Under the pieces are notes generated by a model. It did no database searches. It saw nothing but the letters and a program-made list of their open reading frames with translations, and was not told where the DNA came from. Position numbers and translations under genes: made by a program. Below are positions 26,716 through 35,065 of a DNA stretch of 64,000 nucleotides, piece after piece. Source of the stretch: Brevibacterium atlanticum (GTDB taxonomy: Bacteria > Actinomycetota > Actinomycetes > Actinomycetales > Brevibacteriaceae); contig NZ_CP050152.1 in assembly GCF_011617245.1 (NCBI RefSeq), positions 3,772,503-3,836,502 on the forward strand. Direction: 5' to 3'. Numbering within the stretch: the first letter of the stretch is position 1; each line of letters starts with the position of its first letter.

Positions 26716-26753
26716 GTGAGGATTCCTCCGCACCTGCGTCTGTACCGATGTCA
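26716..26753 (+). promoter_or_regulatory. Stress promoter element, copy 2 (before asp23 operon)
   Basis: GTGAGG (26716-26721), 15 bases, CGTCTGTACCGATGTCA (26737-26753), matching 24262-24299 in both boxes and spacing while the spacers differ. It lies about 60 bases before the asp23 start and in the region divergent from the ECF sigma gene. Confidence 0.65.
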
Positions 26754-26810
26754 GGGTCCTTCCGACGAAGGACTTCACCACTGATGCCCCTCGAACGAAT
26801 AGGAAGAACA

Positions 26811-27290
26811 ATGCCAGAAGCAAAGCAGTCCGATTCGACCCAGACGACCCAGACCAATGGCTCCGTCGACAACGTGCGCAGCCCGCTCGTGACCGACATG
26901 GGCACCACCACCATCGCCGAGAACGTCGTCGCCAAGCTCACCGGCATCGCCGCACGTGAGGTCCCCGGCGTCTTCGGAATGGGCAACGCCGCACGCCGCG
27001 CCTTCGATACTCTGACCGACCGCATCCCCGGTTCGCAGACCAACGTCTCCGGCGGCGTGTCCGTGGAGAAGGGTGAGAAGCAGACCGCCATCGACCTCAC
27101 CATCGTCGTCGAATACGGCACCTCCATCGTCGACGTCGCCGAGGCGATCCGCCGCAACGTCGTCCGCGCCGTCGAACAGGGCACCGGACTCCAGGTCGTC
27201 GAGGTCAACATCGACGTCACCGACGTCCACCTCCCTGAAGAGGACGACACCGAGGACAAGCCCGCCAAGGACTCGCCCGAACTCAACTGA
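26811..27290 (+). CDS. Asp23/Gls24 family envelope stress response protein
   Basis: A 159-residue member of the alkaline-shock protein 23 family. GTTTIAENVVAKLTGIAAREVPGV (about 30-53) is the family signature, followed by the strand VSVEKGEKQTAIDLTIVVEYG, the helix VDVAEAIRRNVVRAVEQGTG and VVEVNIDVTDVHLPEE, then an acidic tail. In staphylococci Asp23 polymerises under the membrane, anchored by AmaP. ATG 26811 has AGGAAG upstream; an in-frame ATG at 26784 is less likely. First gene of a five-gene operon (26811-29143). Confidence 0.93.
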   Translation: MPEAKQSDSTQTTQTNGSVDNVRSPLVTDMGTTTIAENVVAKLTGIAAREVPGVFGMGNAARRAFDTLTDRIPGSQTNVSGGVSVEKGEKQTAIDLTIVVEYGTSIVDVAEAIRRNVVRAVEQGTGLQVVEVNIDVTDVHLPEEDDTEDKPAKDSPELN

Positions 27291-27341
27291 GACGAACTCA
27301 GCTGATCCCATCCGCAGCACCACCTCGGCAGAAGGAATGAC

Positions 27342-27524
27342 ATGTCGAATACACTCATCGGACTCCTCGTCGGTCTGACGCTGGGAATCGTCGCCTACTT
27401 CGGCGGTTTCCTCGCCTTCCTCGTCGTCGCCATCTGCGGCGGACTCGGTCTGGTCGTCGGCCTCGTGCTCGACGGTCGTCTCGACCTGTCCGCACTGAGT
27501 TCGCGTTCGACGACACGGAGGTAG
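27342..27524 (+). CDS. DUF2273-type small membrane protein
   Basis: A 60-residue protein with two hydrophobic helices separated by glycines (LIGLLVGLTLGIVAYFGGFL then FLVVAICGGLGLVVGLVLDG), ending in a short basic tail. Small DUF2273 proteins of this shape are regularly encoded with Asp23 and AmaP and are probably part of the membrane anchor. AGAAGGAATGAC precedes the ATG. It is followed after four bases by the next Asp23-like gene. Confidence 0.85.
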   Translation: MSNTLIGLLVGLTLGIVAYFGGFLAFLVVAICGGLGLVVGLVLDGRLDLSALSSRSTTRR

Positions 27525-27528
27525 GGCC

Positions 27529-27975
27529 GTGCCGTCAACTCTCGACGCGACCCCACAGTCCACCGCCTCCGCGAGCACAGCCGCCGCGACCGCTGACCGC
27601 AGCGATCCGTCCGCCCGCCGAGGTGGGCTGACGATCGCGGACAAGGTCGTCGAGCGCACCGCCGGGCAGATCCTCAAGGACCTGCCCGGGGTCGGAGGGA
27701 CGAGCTCGGGACTGTTCGGAATCGGCGCGAACTCGAGCCTGGACACCCGACCGTCGGTCGATGTCACCCTGTCCGGGCGCAGCTGCACGCTCGCCGTGTC
27801 GTTGGGTCTGAGTTACCCCTCCCCCATCGCCGAGGTGACCGAACAGGTGCGTACGCAGCTGAGTTCCGAGGTCGAGCGCCTCACCGGCGTCGTCGTCCGT
27901 CAGGTCGACATCGCCGTGCGCTGGCTGAAACCGCGGTCGTCCGGAAGCGACCAGGGAAGAAGGAGTCTGCAATGA
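27529..27975 (+). CDS. Second Asp23/Gls24-like protein of the operon
   Basis: A 148-residue protein starting at GTG 27529. The N-terminal about 35 residues are a low-complexity Ala/Ser/Thr tail. The core GGLTIADKVVERTAGQILKD and the segments VDVTLSGRSCTLAVSLGLSY, IAEVTEQVRTQLSSEVERLTGV and VRQVDIAVRWL follow the Asp23 fold. Its stop overlaps the next start (ATGA). Together with 26811 and 25505 it makes three or four Asp23-fold proteins in one cluster, suggesting a hetero-oligomeric layer rather than a homopolymer; that is inference. Confidence 0.85.
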   Translation: MPSTLDATPQSTASASTAAATADRSDPSARRGGLTIADKVVERTAGQILKDLPGVGGTSSGLFGIGANSSLDTRPSVDVTLSGRSCTLAVSLGLSYPSPIAEVTEQVRTQLSSEVERLTGVVVRQVDIAVRWLKPRSSGSDQGRRSLQ

Positions 27976-28553
27976 GCACTCGTCTGCTGCGCAGGCGGCC
28001 CGCACGCATCGGCTCGGCCGTCGTCATCGCGATCATCCTGCTGTTGGTGGCCGTGGCACTCGGGTGGGCCGGAATCGCCGCCATGGTGACCTCGGGTTCA
28101 TCCGCGGGTGCGGCCACCGCACCTCTGACCGACTCGGGTGCCGGTTTGGATTCGCTTGACCACGTCCACTGGGGATCGGCCGCGGTCATCGCCGTCGGCG
28201 CGGTCCTCGCGGTACTCGGACTCATCGCCGTCATCCTCGGCATCTCCCCCGGTGCCCGGCGGATCACCTCGGTGCAGGCCGCCACCCCCGACCACATCGG
28301 TGACCTCGAGGTCGCCGTCCCCACCTCGGCGCTGTCGCATCTCGCAGCCAGCGCGGCTGACGGAGTCGACGGAGTCGAGGGAGTCAAGGCGGCGTCGAAC
28401 GCGACGTCGACGATCGTGACGTTCTCGACCCCGATCCGCGATTCCGATCCGATCCGCGACGAGGTCGAAGCCATCGTTCGGGAGCGGTTCGACTCGATCT
28501 CGTTCGACCGCACCCCGAAGGTCAAGGTCCAGGCACGAAGGAGCAAGTCATGA
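27972..28553 (+). CDS. DUF6286-type membrane protein
   Basis: A 193-residue protein with two membrane helices (SAVVIAIILLLVAVALGWAG, about 17-36, and WGSAAVIAVGAVLAVLGLIAVILG, about 67-90) and a soluble C-terminal domain (about 95-193) containing SVQAATPDHIGDLEVAVPTS and DGVEGVKAASNATSTIVTFS. The layout matches the DUF6286 proteins in actinomycete asp23 operons. It is coupled by 4-bp overlaps on both sides, so production of the operon proteins is probably stoichiometric. Confidence 0.85.
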   Translation: MSTRLLRRRPARIGSAVVIAIILLLVAVALGWAGIAAMVTSGSSAGAATAPLTDSGAGLDSLDHVHWGSAAVIAVGAVLAVLGLIAVILGISPGARRITSVQAATPDHIGDLEVAVPTSALSHLAASAADGVDGVEGVKAASNATSTIVTFSTPIRDSDPIRDEVEAIVRERFDSISFDRTPKVKVQARRSKS

Positions 28554-29143
28554 GGCGCACAGCCGCCGGCGCAAACCGCACGGGTCTGATCATCGTCGGC
28601 CTGCTGGTCCTGCTCATCGGCCTTGCGGTGCTCGCGATCGGGCTCGGATTCGCAGCTCCCATCCTGCCCGGCTGGGAACCCGGTGCCGATCTCGGGCTGG
28701 CCACCTCGGTGCTGGCCCTGCCGTATTCGGCACTCGCGGCCATCATCGTCGCCGTCGTCCTCGCCGTCATCGGGCTGCGCTGGCTGAGCGTGCAGATACC
28801 CCGGAAGGACTTCGCGAAGCCCTTCCGGATGCAGGCCGATGCCCGCAGGGGACTGACCACCGTGACCGCGGAGGTCATCGCCGAGGCGGTCGCCGAGGAC
28901 CTCGAATCCACCGACGGCCTCTCGGATGCGCAGGTCATCCTGCGCGGCACCGCTCGCAGCCCCGAACTGCTCATCCATATCGATGCCGATGAGCGCGCGG
29001 ACATCGATGCCGTCATCGCCGAGGTGGCTGATCGTGTCGCCGGCAACGCTTCCCAGGCGCTCGGGGCTCCGCTGCGCGCGGTGGCCCTCGAGGTCGGCAT
29101 CGCTCGCACCCGATCCCGCCGGCAGCGCAGCGTCACCCTGTAG
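28550..29143 (+). CDS. AmaP-like alkaline shock response membrane anchor
   Basis: A 197-residue protein with an N-terminal helical hairpin: two membrane segments (TGLIIVGLLVLLIGLAVLAI, about 11-30, and LPYSALAAIIVAVVLAVIGL, about 57-76), then a cytoplasmic domain (about 85-185) with ARRGLTTVTAEVIAEAVAED and SPELLIHIDADERADIDAVI. This is the arrangement of AmaP, which tethers Asp23 to the membrane in staphylococci. Last gene of the operon; a terminator follows at 29193-29227. Confidence 0.85.
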   Translation: MRRTAAGANRTGLIIVGLLVLLIGLAVLAIGLGFAAPILPGWEPGADLGLATSVLALPYSALAAIIVAVVLAVIGLRWLSVQIPRKDFAKPFRMQADARRGLTTVTAEVIAEAVAEDLESTDGLSDAQVILRGTARSPELLIHIDADERADIDAVIAEVADRVAGNASQALGAPLRAVALEVGIARTRSRRQRSVTL

Positions 29144-29568
29144 CCGCTGGCGCAGAGGGCTGGGCGCACTGACAAGTCCTGTGAATGACAAAGACCCCGG
29201 GGCGCGTAATCGCGACATCCCGGGGTCCTCGCAGCACTCCCCTCGAGTACCCGGACGCATCCCCATACGTCCGTTATGTCCACCCGATCCCCACCGGGCG
29301 GACATCACAATTTCACCACACTTTCGTGGCGCTTGTAAAGAATCTCACCGCTTCTCTTCGTTCGACCGTTGACCTATATCACAGAAACGCATGGATTAAA
29401 AGGCCTGGTGACAGGCTCACCGAGCGGTAGTTCAATGATCAACCCTTCCCGCCGACGTCCCCGAGAATCCGGCATAGGTCACATTCTGAGACAACCGGAT
29501 CACCCGCGATCCGCGGGCGAAAAGAAGCGTGCCTCCAGCGACTGGTCGGTGAAGCGAACGTGCCGATC
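29144..29568. other. Gene-free convergent region after the asp23 operon
   Basis: About 425 bases. It contains the operon terminator (29193-29227) and a second hairpin, 29276-29286 with 29295-29305 (one mismatch). The stretch 29300-29420 is unusually AT-rich for this genome and includes GTTGACC at 29369 with TATATCA just after it, too close together for a standard promoter. I see no supported reading frame; a small RNA here cannot be excluded. Confidence 0.45.
29193..29227 (+). terminator. Terminator of the asp23 operon
   Basis: A perfect 9-bp stem GACCCCGGG (29193-29201) with CCCGGGGTC (29219-29227) about 50 bases after the last stop of the operon. There is no T-tract. Confidence 0.65.
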
Positions 29569-30414
29569 TCAGCGGCGGCGGGTGAAGGCGAAGCCGCGGG
29601 ACCCCCAGCGCATGAGCGGTCTGGGTACGAGGGGCGCGACCAGGGCCGCGAGCGAATACGCACGCCCCGGAACCGAGACGACCTTCCCCGCGCGAGCATC
29701 CCGCAGCGATTCCCTGACGACCTGGTCGACGCTCAGCCAGATGAACTTCGGCCCGAAGCGTTCCACGCCGAGGCGGTCGTGGAATTCCGTGCGGATGAAA
29801 CCGGGCAGAACGGCCGTGACCGTCACCGGGCTGCCGGCGAGCTCACCGGCGAGCGCCTCGGTGAAGACAAGGGCCGCAGCCTTCGAAGAGGCATACTGCC
29901 CCATCGTCGTCACCGCCGCCAAGGACGAGATGTTGACGATTCCTCCGCGACCTCGCTCCCGCATGCGCCGGGCGGCGATGAGAGACAGCTCCCGCACCGT
30001 CCCGGACAGCACACGATCCTGATCTTCGAGCTCACCGAGGTCGCTCTTCAGCAGCGAACCCCGCAGCCCGTATCCGGCGTTGTTGATGAGCACGTCGACG
30101 GTTTCGGTCTCGATGACCTCACGGACGGCATCGATGCCGTCTCGGGTCGACAGATCGGCCGCGACCACCTCGGCGCGGGTGTGATGATCCGTCCGCAGCC
30201 GATCTGCGAGCTCTCGCAGCCGCTCTTCGTCCCGGGCGACGAGGACGAGGTCATAGCCTTCCGCGGCCAGGGTGCGCGCATAGCCGCGCCCCAGGCCTGA
30301 GCTCGCCCCGGTGACGAGGGCACGCGGACGGGGACTCGGGTCCCGCCTCGGCGAGGAGCCGTCCCAGGCTCGGGGTGACTCGCTGCGCTGGATAGTCGGG
30401 ACCTCGCGGCTCAT
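29569..30414 (-). CDS. Short-chain dehydrogenase/reductase
   Basis: A 281-residue NAD(P)-dependent SDR of the SDR/DltE type. The nucleotide-binding TGASSGLGRGYA (about 37-48), NNAGYG, the catalytic serine in NISSLAAV and the YASSKAA motif (Tyr-x3-Lys) are all present, and the C-terminus (VPRPLMRWGSRGFAFTRRR) is basic and may be membrane-associated. The N-terminal about 30 residues are polar and disordered. ATG 30414 overlaps the thioesterase-like stop by 4 bp, so the two genes form a unit. Substrate unknown; a lipid or ketone is plausible. Confidence 0.9.
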   Translation of the reverse strand: MSREVPTIQRSESPRAWDGSSPRRDPSPRPRALVTGASSGLGRGYARTLAAEGYDLVLVARDEERLRELADRLRTDHHTRAEVVAADLSTRDGIDAVREVIETETVDVLINNAGYGLRGSLLKSDLGELEDQDRVLSGTVRELSLIAARRMRERGRGGIVNISSLAAVTTMGQYASSKAAALVFTEALAGELAGSPVTVTAVLPGFIRTEFHDRLGVERFGPKFIWLSVDQVVRESLRDARAGKVVSVPGRAYSLAALVAPLVPRPLMRWGSRGFAFTRRR

Positions 30415-31235
30415 TTCGCGCCTTGTCCTCGGCGCACGGTCAGGGACTGTGCGGCGGTGCCGATGGGACCGTTGATGTCGCTGAGCACGCTCATCGTCTC
30501 GCCGAGGCCGGTCGGGCCGAACGCGACCTTCGTCTCGAAGCCGACCCAGCCGGGTTCGGGGACTCGGGTGAGGTGGATCGAGAGATCGACGTTGGGGAAG
30601 AACGTCGTCTTCGGATCCTCGCGCACGGCCAGGCCGTTCGCGGTGTCGACGTAGCGGACGAAGGACGCCGTCGGCGGGTCGACCTCCCCGTCGACGAGCG
30701 GATAGGGGCTGCGGACCCACGACTGTGCGTAGCCAGGTTGGGCGTCGGCTCCCTGTCGACCCTCGAGTGAGGCGATGTAGCCGCCTCCCCAGCGATCGGT
30801 GAAGGGCATTTCGGGAGTCACGTCGACGGTCGGCAGGCTCGGCCATTCGCTGCCGGCAACCTCCTCGGTGTCCGAGGCCTGCAGCCGCCACACCCGCGCC
30901 GTGATGGAGGTGCGGTCGCCGTGGCGCATGTGGGCTTCGATGAGCTCGATGGTGCGGCCGGGCCGGATGACCTCGACGTCGATGGTGAATTCTCCGGAGT
31001 AGATGACGCCGAGGACGTCGAAGGTCACACGGGAGACCATCTTGTCGCTCGGCAGCCGCCGTTCGACCTCGGCGAGCACGATGCCCGATGCCGGTGCGAG
31101 GTGCTGTTCACCCGGCTGCCAGGCGCCCTGACTGTGCAGAGTCGAGACCAAGCGGTCCTCGGAGCGTCGCACATAGCAGGAGTCGGGATACGCGGCGCCG
31201 TCATGGCCGAGGTGGTTGTTAGGAGCTTCAGGCAT
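30411..31235 (-). CDS. Acyl-CoA thioesterase-like (hotdog) protein
   Basis: A 274-residue protein that looks like a double-hotdog thioesterase of the TesB/DUF group. The first half has MVSRVTFDVLGVIYSGEFTI then VEVIRPGRTIELIEAHMRHG, typical of TesB-like N-terminal domains. The second half has VDLSIHLTRVPEPGWVGFET and GLGETMSVLSDINGPIGTAA. I see no unambiguous catalytic triad, so activity is not certain. ATG 31235 is chosen over an earlier frame start at 31274 on family grounds. It is coupled to the SDR downstream. Confidence 0.75.
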   Translation of the reverse strand: MPEAPNNHLGHDGAAYPDSCYVRRSEDRLVSTLHSQGAWQPGEQHLAPASGIVLAEVERRLPSDKMVSRVTFDVLGVIYSGEFTIDVEVIRPGRTIELIEAHMRHGDRTSITARVWRLQASDTEEVAGSEWPSLPTVDVTPEMPFTDRWGGGYIASLEGRQGADAQPGYAQSWVRSPYPLVDGEVDPPTASFVRYVDTANGLAVREDPKTTFFPNVDLSIHLTRVPEPGWVGFETKVAFGPTGLGETMSVLSDINGPIGTAAQSLTVRRGQGAK

Positions 31236-31345
31236 AGCACCAGAATAACGATTCGCTCGCCGCTTCCTCCGCACGGGTCGACCGCGGAGGTCGACGGCTT
31301 TCAGCGCGCTCCCGAGAACAGCAGATCAGCAGTTAGGGTGGGAGG

Positions 31346-32140
31346 ATGAGAATCGCTACGTGGAATGTGAACTCGATCCGCGCCCGCCACGACCGCATCG
31401 GGGCCTGGCTGGATCGTTCGGATGTCGATGTCCTGGCCATCCAGGAACTCAAATGCAAGGACGCGCAGTTCCCCGAGGAGCTGTTCACCTTGCGCGGCTA
31501 TGAGGTCAGCTTCCATGGCCTCAACCAGTGGAACGGTGTGGCCATCGCTTCCAGAGTCGGACTGGCCGACACCGAGATCGGCTTTGCCGACATTCCCGCA
31601 TTCGGAGCGGACGAGCCCGCCGTCGAGGCTCGGGCACTGTCGGTGACCTGCAACGATGTGCGAGTCTACTCGCTCTACGTGCCCAACGGCCGCGAACTCG
31701 ATCACCCTCACTACGGCTACAAACTCGAGTGGTACAAGGCGCTGACGGCTGATGTCGCCGGGCAGCTGAGCGCCGAACCGGACAAGAAACTCGTCCTCTG
31801 CGGCGACTTCAACGTGGCACCTCTGGACGAGGACGTGTGGGACATGGCCGAGTTCGAGGGCGCCACGCATGTCTCAGGGCCCGAACGCGAGGCCTTCGAG
31901 AGCCTCCTCAGTGCAGGGCTGAGCGAGGTGACCCGCCAGTTCACTCCGGGACCCGGGGTCTACACGTTCTGGGACTACCAGAAGCTGCGGTTCCCGAAGA
32001 AGCAGGGCATGCGCATCGACTTCCAGCTCGCCTCGCAGGCGCTGGCTGCCACGGCCACGGCCGGCGAGATCGACCGCGAGGAGCGCAAGGGCAAGGGCGC
32101 GTCCGACCACGCCCCCGTCATCGTCGACTACGACGTCTGA
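31346..32140 (+). CDS. xthA: Exodeoxyribonuclease III
   Basis: A 264-residue AP endonuclease/3'-5' exonuclease of base-excision repair. Metal and catalytic motifs are visible: MRIATWNVNSIRAR with Asn8, LAIQELKCKD (Glu ligand, about 35), SLYVPNGRE (Tyr), LCGDFNVAP (Asp/Asn, about 152-160), FWDYQKLRFPKKQGMRIDF and the terminal SDHAPV with the catalytic His. GGAGG lies immediately before the ATG, which is closer than usual, but the N-terminus is invariant in the family. A terminator made of an inverted GCCGAGGTGG pair follows. Confidence 0.95.
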   Translation: MRIATWNVNSIRARHDRIGAWLDRSDVDVLAIQELKCKDAQFPEELFTLRGYEVSFHGLNQWNGVAIASRVGLADTEIGFADIPAFGADEPAVEARALSVTCNDVRVYSLYVPNGRELDHPHYGYKLEWYKALTADVAGQLSAEPDKKLVLCGDFNVAPLDEDVWDMAEFEGATHVSGPEREAFESLLSAGLSEVTRQFTPGPGVYTFWDYQKLRFPKKQGMRIDFQLASQALAATATAGEIDREERKGKGASDHAPVIVDYDV

Positions 32141-32157
32141 GCCCCGTCTCATCCCCG

Positions 32158-32198
32158 CGCCGAGGTGGGGCGACCTTGAACGGTCCCCCACCTCGGCG
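32158..32198. terminator. Terminator after xthA built from inverted GCCGAGGTGG motifs
   Basis: A perfect 13-bp stem CGCCGAGGTGGGG (32158-32170) with its complement at 32186-32198, loop of 15 bases. Each arm includes one motif copy (32159-32168 and 32188-32197). Confidence 0.8.
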
Positions 32199-32327
32199 GC
32201 GGTCGGGGCATCGTGCCCGTCCCCCGTCTCACCCTTTGGCACCGCCGCGGCAACATTAGCCGCCAAGCCATAGACATCCTCGGCGTCTTCTGCTGAAGTG
32301 GAATCAGGAGCTAGGAAGGTGACGAGG

Positions 32328-33242
32328 ATGTCAGCAACTGTCCGCGAACTGGTCGACGAAGCCTACGATCGGCGAGAATCGACGTGGAGAGCCGCCCTCG
32401 AGACGGTCAACGACTGGGTCGAGTCGGCCCGCGCCTCCTACGCGCTGCTCTCCGGCGACCGCGTCCGCGTGGTCGAGGGCCGCATCAAGGATCGGATGCG
32501 CACGGGTGAGAAGCTGCGCCGCAAACTCGCCGATGCCAACGATGAGATCCACGAATCCGTCGAGGTCGAGAACCAGGTCATCGATGTCGTCGGCGCCCGC
32601 GTCATCTGCCGCACCGAACGCGAACAGTCGGCCCTGTGGGATCTGCTCACCGAGGCGGTCGACGACGCGAACCTCTCCATCGCCGAGGTGCGCGACTACT
32701 CCGCCACCCCGAAGCCGTCCGGATACCGCGGCCGTCACCTCATCGTCGAGGTTCCCTTCGACTCCGAACCCTCCGTCCTCGTCGAACTCCAGCTGCGCAC
32801 GATCATGCAGGACGCGTGGTGCGTCCTGGCCGAGGAGCACCTGTTCAAACCCGGCCAGGCACTCAGATCCGATGCTCAACAGGAACGACTCTCGGTCATC
32901 CTCGCCGGGCTGATGGCGCAGGCCGATTCCGTGGCCGGTTACATCGCCGATGACGTCGGCGCCTATCTCGGGATGGGCAACTCGGCCCCGCCGCGCGCAT
33001 TCACCGAGGCGGTCGAATCCACCGATCCCGCCATCGAGGTCACGATCCGCGAACTCAATCATTCGTACGTCCTCGCCGCCGACGAGGTGGGCCGTCACGG
33101 CATCATCCGCTTGGAGACGCTCGGGCTGACTCCCGACAATCCCGAGCGTTCGGCCTTCCCTCATCCCGGCGACAAGTTGCAGGTGCGGATGGACGAATCG
33201 CACAACACTCGGTACTTCATCCCGGTCTCCGACCAGCACTGA
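32328..33242 (+). CDS. RelA/SpoT-domain (p)ppGpp synthetase-like protein
   Basis: A 304-residue protein with a RelA/SpoT nucleotidyltransferase domain in its first two thirds: VEGRIKDRMRTGEKLRRKLA (about 45-64), DVVGARVICRTE, then SATPKPSGYRGRHLIVEVPF with the G-loop Tyr, and VELQLRTIMQDAWCVLAEEH. No HD hydrolase domain is present, and the C-terminal about 110 residues match no regulatory domain I know, so it is longer than typical small alarmone synthetases. ATG 32328 is set by GGAAGG eight bases upstream. Synthesis of ppGpp-type alarmones is likely but not proven. Confidence 0.85.
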   Translation: MSATVRELVDEAYDRRESTWRAALETVNDWVESARASYALLSGDRVRVVEGRIKDRMRTGEKLRRKLADANDEIHESVEVENQVIDVVGARVICRTEREQSALWDLLTEAVDDANLSIAEVRDYSATPKPSGYRGRHLIVEVPFDSEPSVLVELQLRTIMQDAWCVLAEEHLFKPGQALRSDAQQERLSVILAGLMAQADSVAGYIADDVGAYLGMGNSAPPRAFTEAVESTDPAIEVTIRELNHSYVLAADEVGRHGIIRLETLGLTPDNPERSAFPHPGDKLQVRMDESHNTRYFIPVSDQH

Positions 33243-33313
33243 GGAGACGGTCGAGCGTCTCGGTACGGTCGCCGATGCGGGCACCGCCCATGCACCGACT
33301 AGACTTGCATCCC

Positions 33314-34192
33314 ATGGGAAAGAAGTCGAAGCGCTCCAAGGAAGAACTCATCGCCAAGCGGCTGGCCAGGGCGAAGGCCACGGCCTTCGTCGCCAGGCCG
33401 TTTGCGGACCTGCCGTTCGAGGCCGACCTCATCTGCCTGCGCGAACTCGTGCCCGCGGCCACCGCGACCGCGAAGCTCAACGAGGAGTACGGCGGCCACG
33501 AGGTCACCATCACCTCCCTCCTGCCCGCCGCGTGGCAGGCCTGGCGCCGCGACGACGGTGAGATCCTCGCCGGCATGCAGGTGCCCGTGTCCTCGACCGA
33601 TGCCTCCCGAGACGTCGCCCGCGGCCTCCTTCTCGCCGCCGAGGCGGAACCGGGCACCTCGATCGAAGCGACGACCGAACCCGGTGAGGGCCCCCGGTTG
33701 CAGGACATCCTCGACACCTCCCACCCGTTCGACATCCGCGTGGCCGAGACCTTCGACTACTGGGCCCTGCCCGAGGCCGAGACCGACCCCGAGGTCGGCG
33801 CCGCCCTCCAGCAGGCCAACGACTCCGTCGCCCCGACCGAGAAGCTCGCCTCCGTCGACTCCGCCTACTGGACCGAGATGTCCGGCCGCACCTACGTCCG
33901 CTGGGCCCGCTCCGAGGGTGAGGACCGCGTCGTCGACGCGATGGCCCGACTGCAGGCCGAGAACGCCAACGACCTCGGCGGCATCGGCTCCTTCCTCGGC
34001 TACTTCCGTGCCCACGGCATCATCATCCCGGTGTGGGAGCTCGAGTTCGGCACTCAGGTCGACGATGTCGAAGAGCCCATCGCCGCCTTCGGCAAGCGCC
34101 TCGACGAGGCACTGAACACGACCGAGCCGATGAGCACCGAGGCCCGCCGCGTCCGCTCGGGCATCGTGTCCCGCCAGCTGACCATCCACTGA
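33314..34192 (+). CDS. DUF5926 family protein
   Basis: A 292-residue actinobacterial protein of unknown function. It begins with a basic tail (MGKKSKRSKEELIAKRLARA), followed by FVARPFADLPFEADLICLRE and LVPAATATAKLNEEYGGHEV, the landmarks of DUF5926. The remainder is acidic and probably globular, with no signal peptide or membrane helix. It precedes a glycosyltransferase and pheA in the same direction. The gap to the next gene is 87 bases and contains one GCCGAGGCGG copy (34245-34254). Confidence 0.85.
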   Translation: MGKKSKRSKEELIAKRLARAKATAFVARPFADLPFEADLICLRELVPAATATAKLNEEYGGHEVTITSLLPAAWQAWRRDDGEILAGMQVPVSSTDASRDVARGLLLAAEAEPGTSIEATTEPGEGPRLQDILDTSHPFDIRVAETFDYWALPEAETDPEVGAALQQANDSVAPTEKLASVDSAYWTEMSGRTYVRWARSEGEDRVVDAMARLQAENANDLGGIGSFLGYFRAHGIIIPVWELEFGTQVDDVEEPIAAFGKRLDEALNTTEPMSTEARRVRSGIVSRQLTIH

Positions 34193-34279
34193 TCTCCGCC
34201 ACCCTCGCCGGCCGGGGTGGGCACGGATCCGACCGTGCCCGGCCCCGCCTCGGCGCCGGTGTCGGACAGGAGCACCCGC

Positions 34280-35065
34280 ATGAGCGCACACCCGAACCCC
34301 GCCCCCGAGGCGGTCGCGGCCATCATCCCCGCGATGAATGAGGCCGACCGCATCGGTGCCACCGTGACCGCGGCCAAGCGGATCCCCGGCGTCGACATGG
34401 TCATCGTCGTCGACGACGGGTCGAACGATGACACGGGCCCCCTGGCCCGCCGCGCCGGCGCCGAGGTCATCACCCACCCGAAGAACAAGGGCAAGGCCCA
34501 GGCCATGATGACCGGGGCCTTCGCCCTGCGCAATCGAGAGATCTCCGACGCCGATCCCGGCATCGAACCCACCCATCGGGCGCTGCTGTTCATTGACGGC
34601 GACCTCGAGGACTCTGCCGTGAACACCGCCCCTCTGACCGCTCCCGTGCTGGCGGACGAGGCGGACATGACGATCGCGATCCTGCCTGCGCAGAAGCGCA
34701 AGGGCGGGGGCTTCGGCTTCGTCGTGGGGCTGGCGAAGAAGGGCATCGCCGAACTCTCCGGCTTCGAGGCGACCCAACCCTTGTCGGGCATGCGCTGCCT
34801 CTCCCGGGAGGCCTTCGACGCGGCCCTGCCGTTCGCCGCCGGATGGGGCGTCGAGGCGGCCATGACCATCGACGTCGTCAACGCCGGACTGCGCGTGGAA
34901 GAGGTCGAATGCGACCTCCACCACCGAGTCACCGGCCGTGACCTCAAGGCGCAGCTGCACCGCGCCGCCCAATACCGCGACGTCGCCCGCGCACTCGCCG
35001 TCCGCCGGGTCCGCCGGCTGCGGAACGGCGGGTCCGCCGAAGTGAAGAAGGATGGGAAGAAGTGA
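34280..35065 (+). CDS. Family 2 glycosyltransferase
   Basis: A 261-residue GT-A fold transferase without a membrane segment. AAIIPAMNEADRIGATVTAA (about 13-32), VDMVIVVDDGSNDDTGPLAR with the UDP-sugar-binding DDGS, and LLFIDGDLEDS, the metal-binding DxD-like position, are visible, then GFGFVVGLAKKGIAELSGFE and QPLSGMRCLSREAF. It resembles GpgS/DPM1-like enzymes that use nucleotide sugars. ATG 34280 is fixed by AGGAG. It overlaps pheA (GTGA). Acceptor unknown. Confidence 0.88.
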   Translation: MSAHPNPAPEAVAAIIPAMNEADRIGATVTAAKRIPGVDMVIVVDDGSNDDTGPLARRAGAEVITHPKNKGKAQAMMTGAFALRNREISDADPGIEPTHRALLFIDGDLEDSAVNTAPLTAPVLADEADMTIAILPAQKRKGGGFGFVVGLAKKGIAELSGFEATQPLSGMRCLSREAFDAALPFAAGWGVEAAMTIDVVNAGLRVEEVECDLHHRVTGRDLKAQLHRAAQYRDVARALAVRRVRRLRNGGSAEVKKDGKK

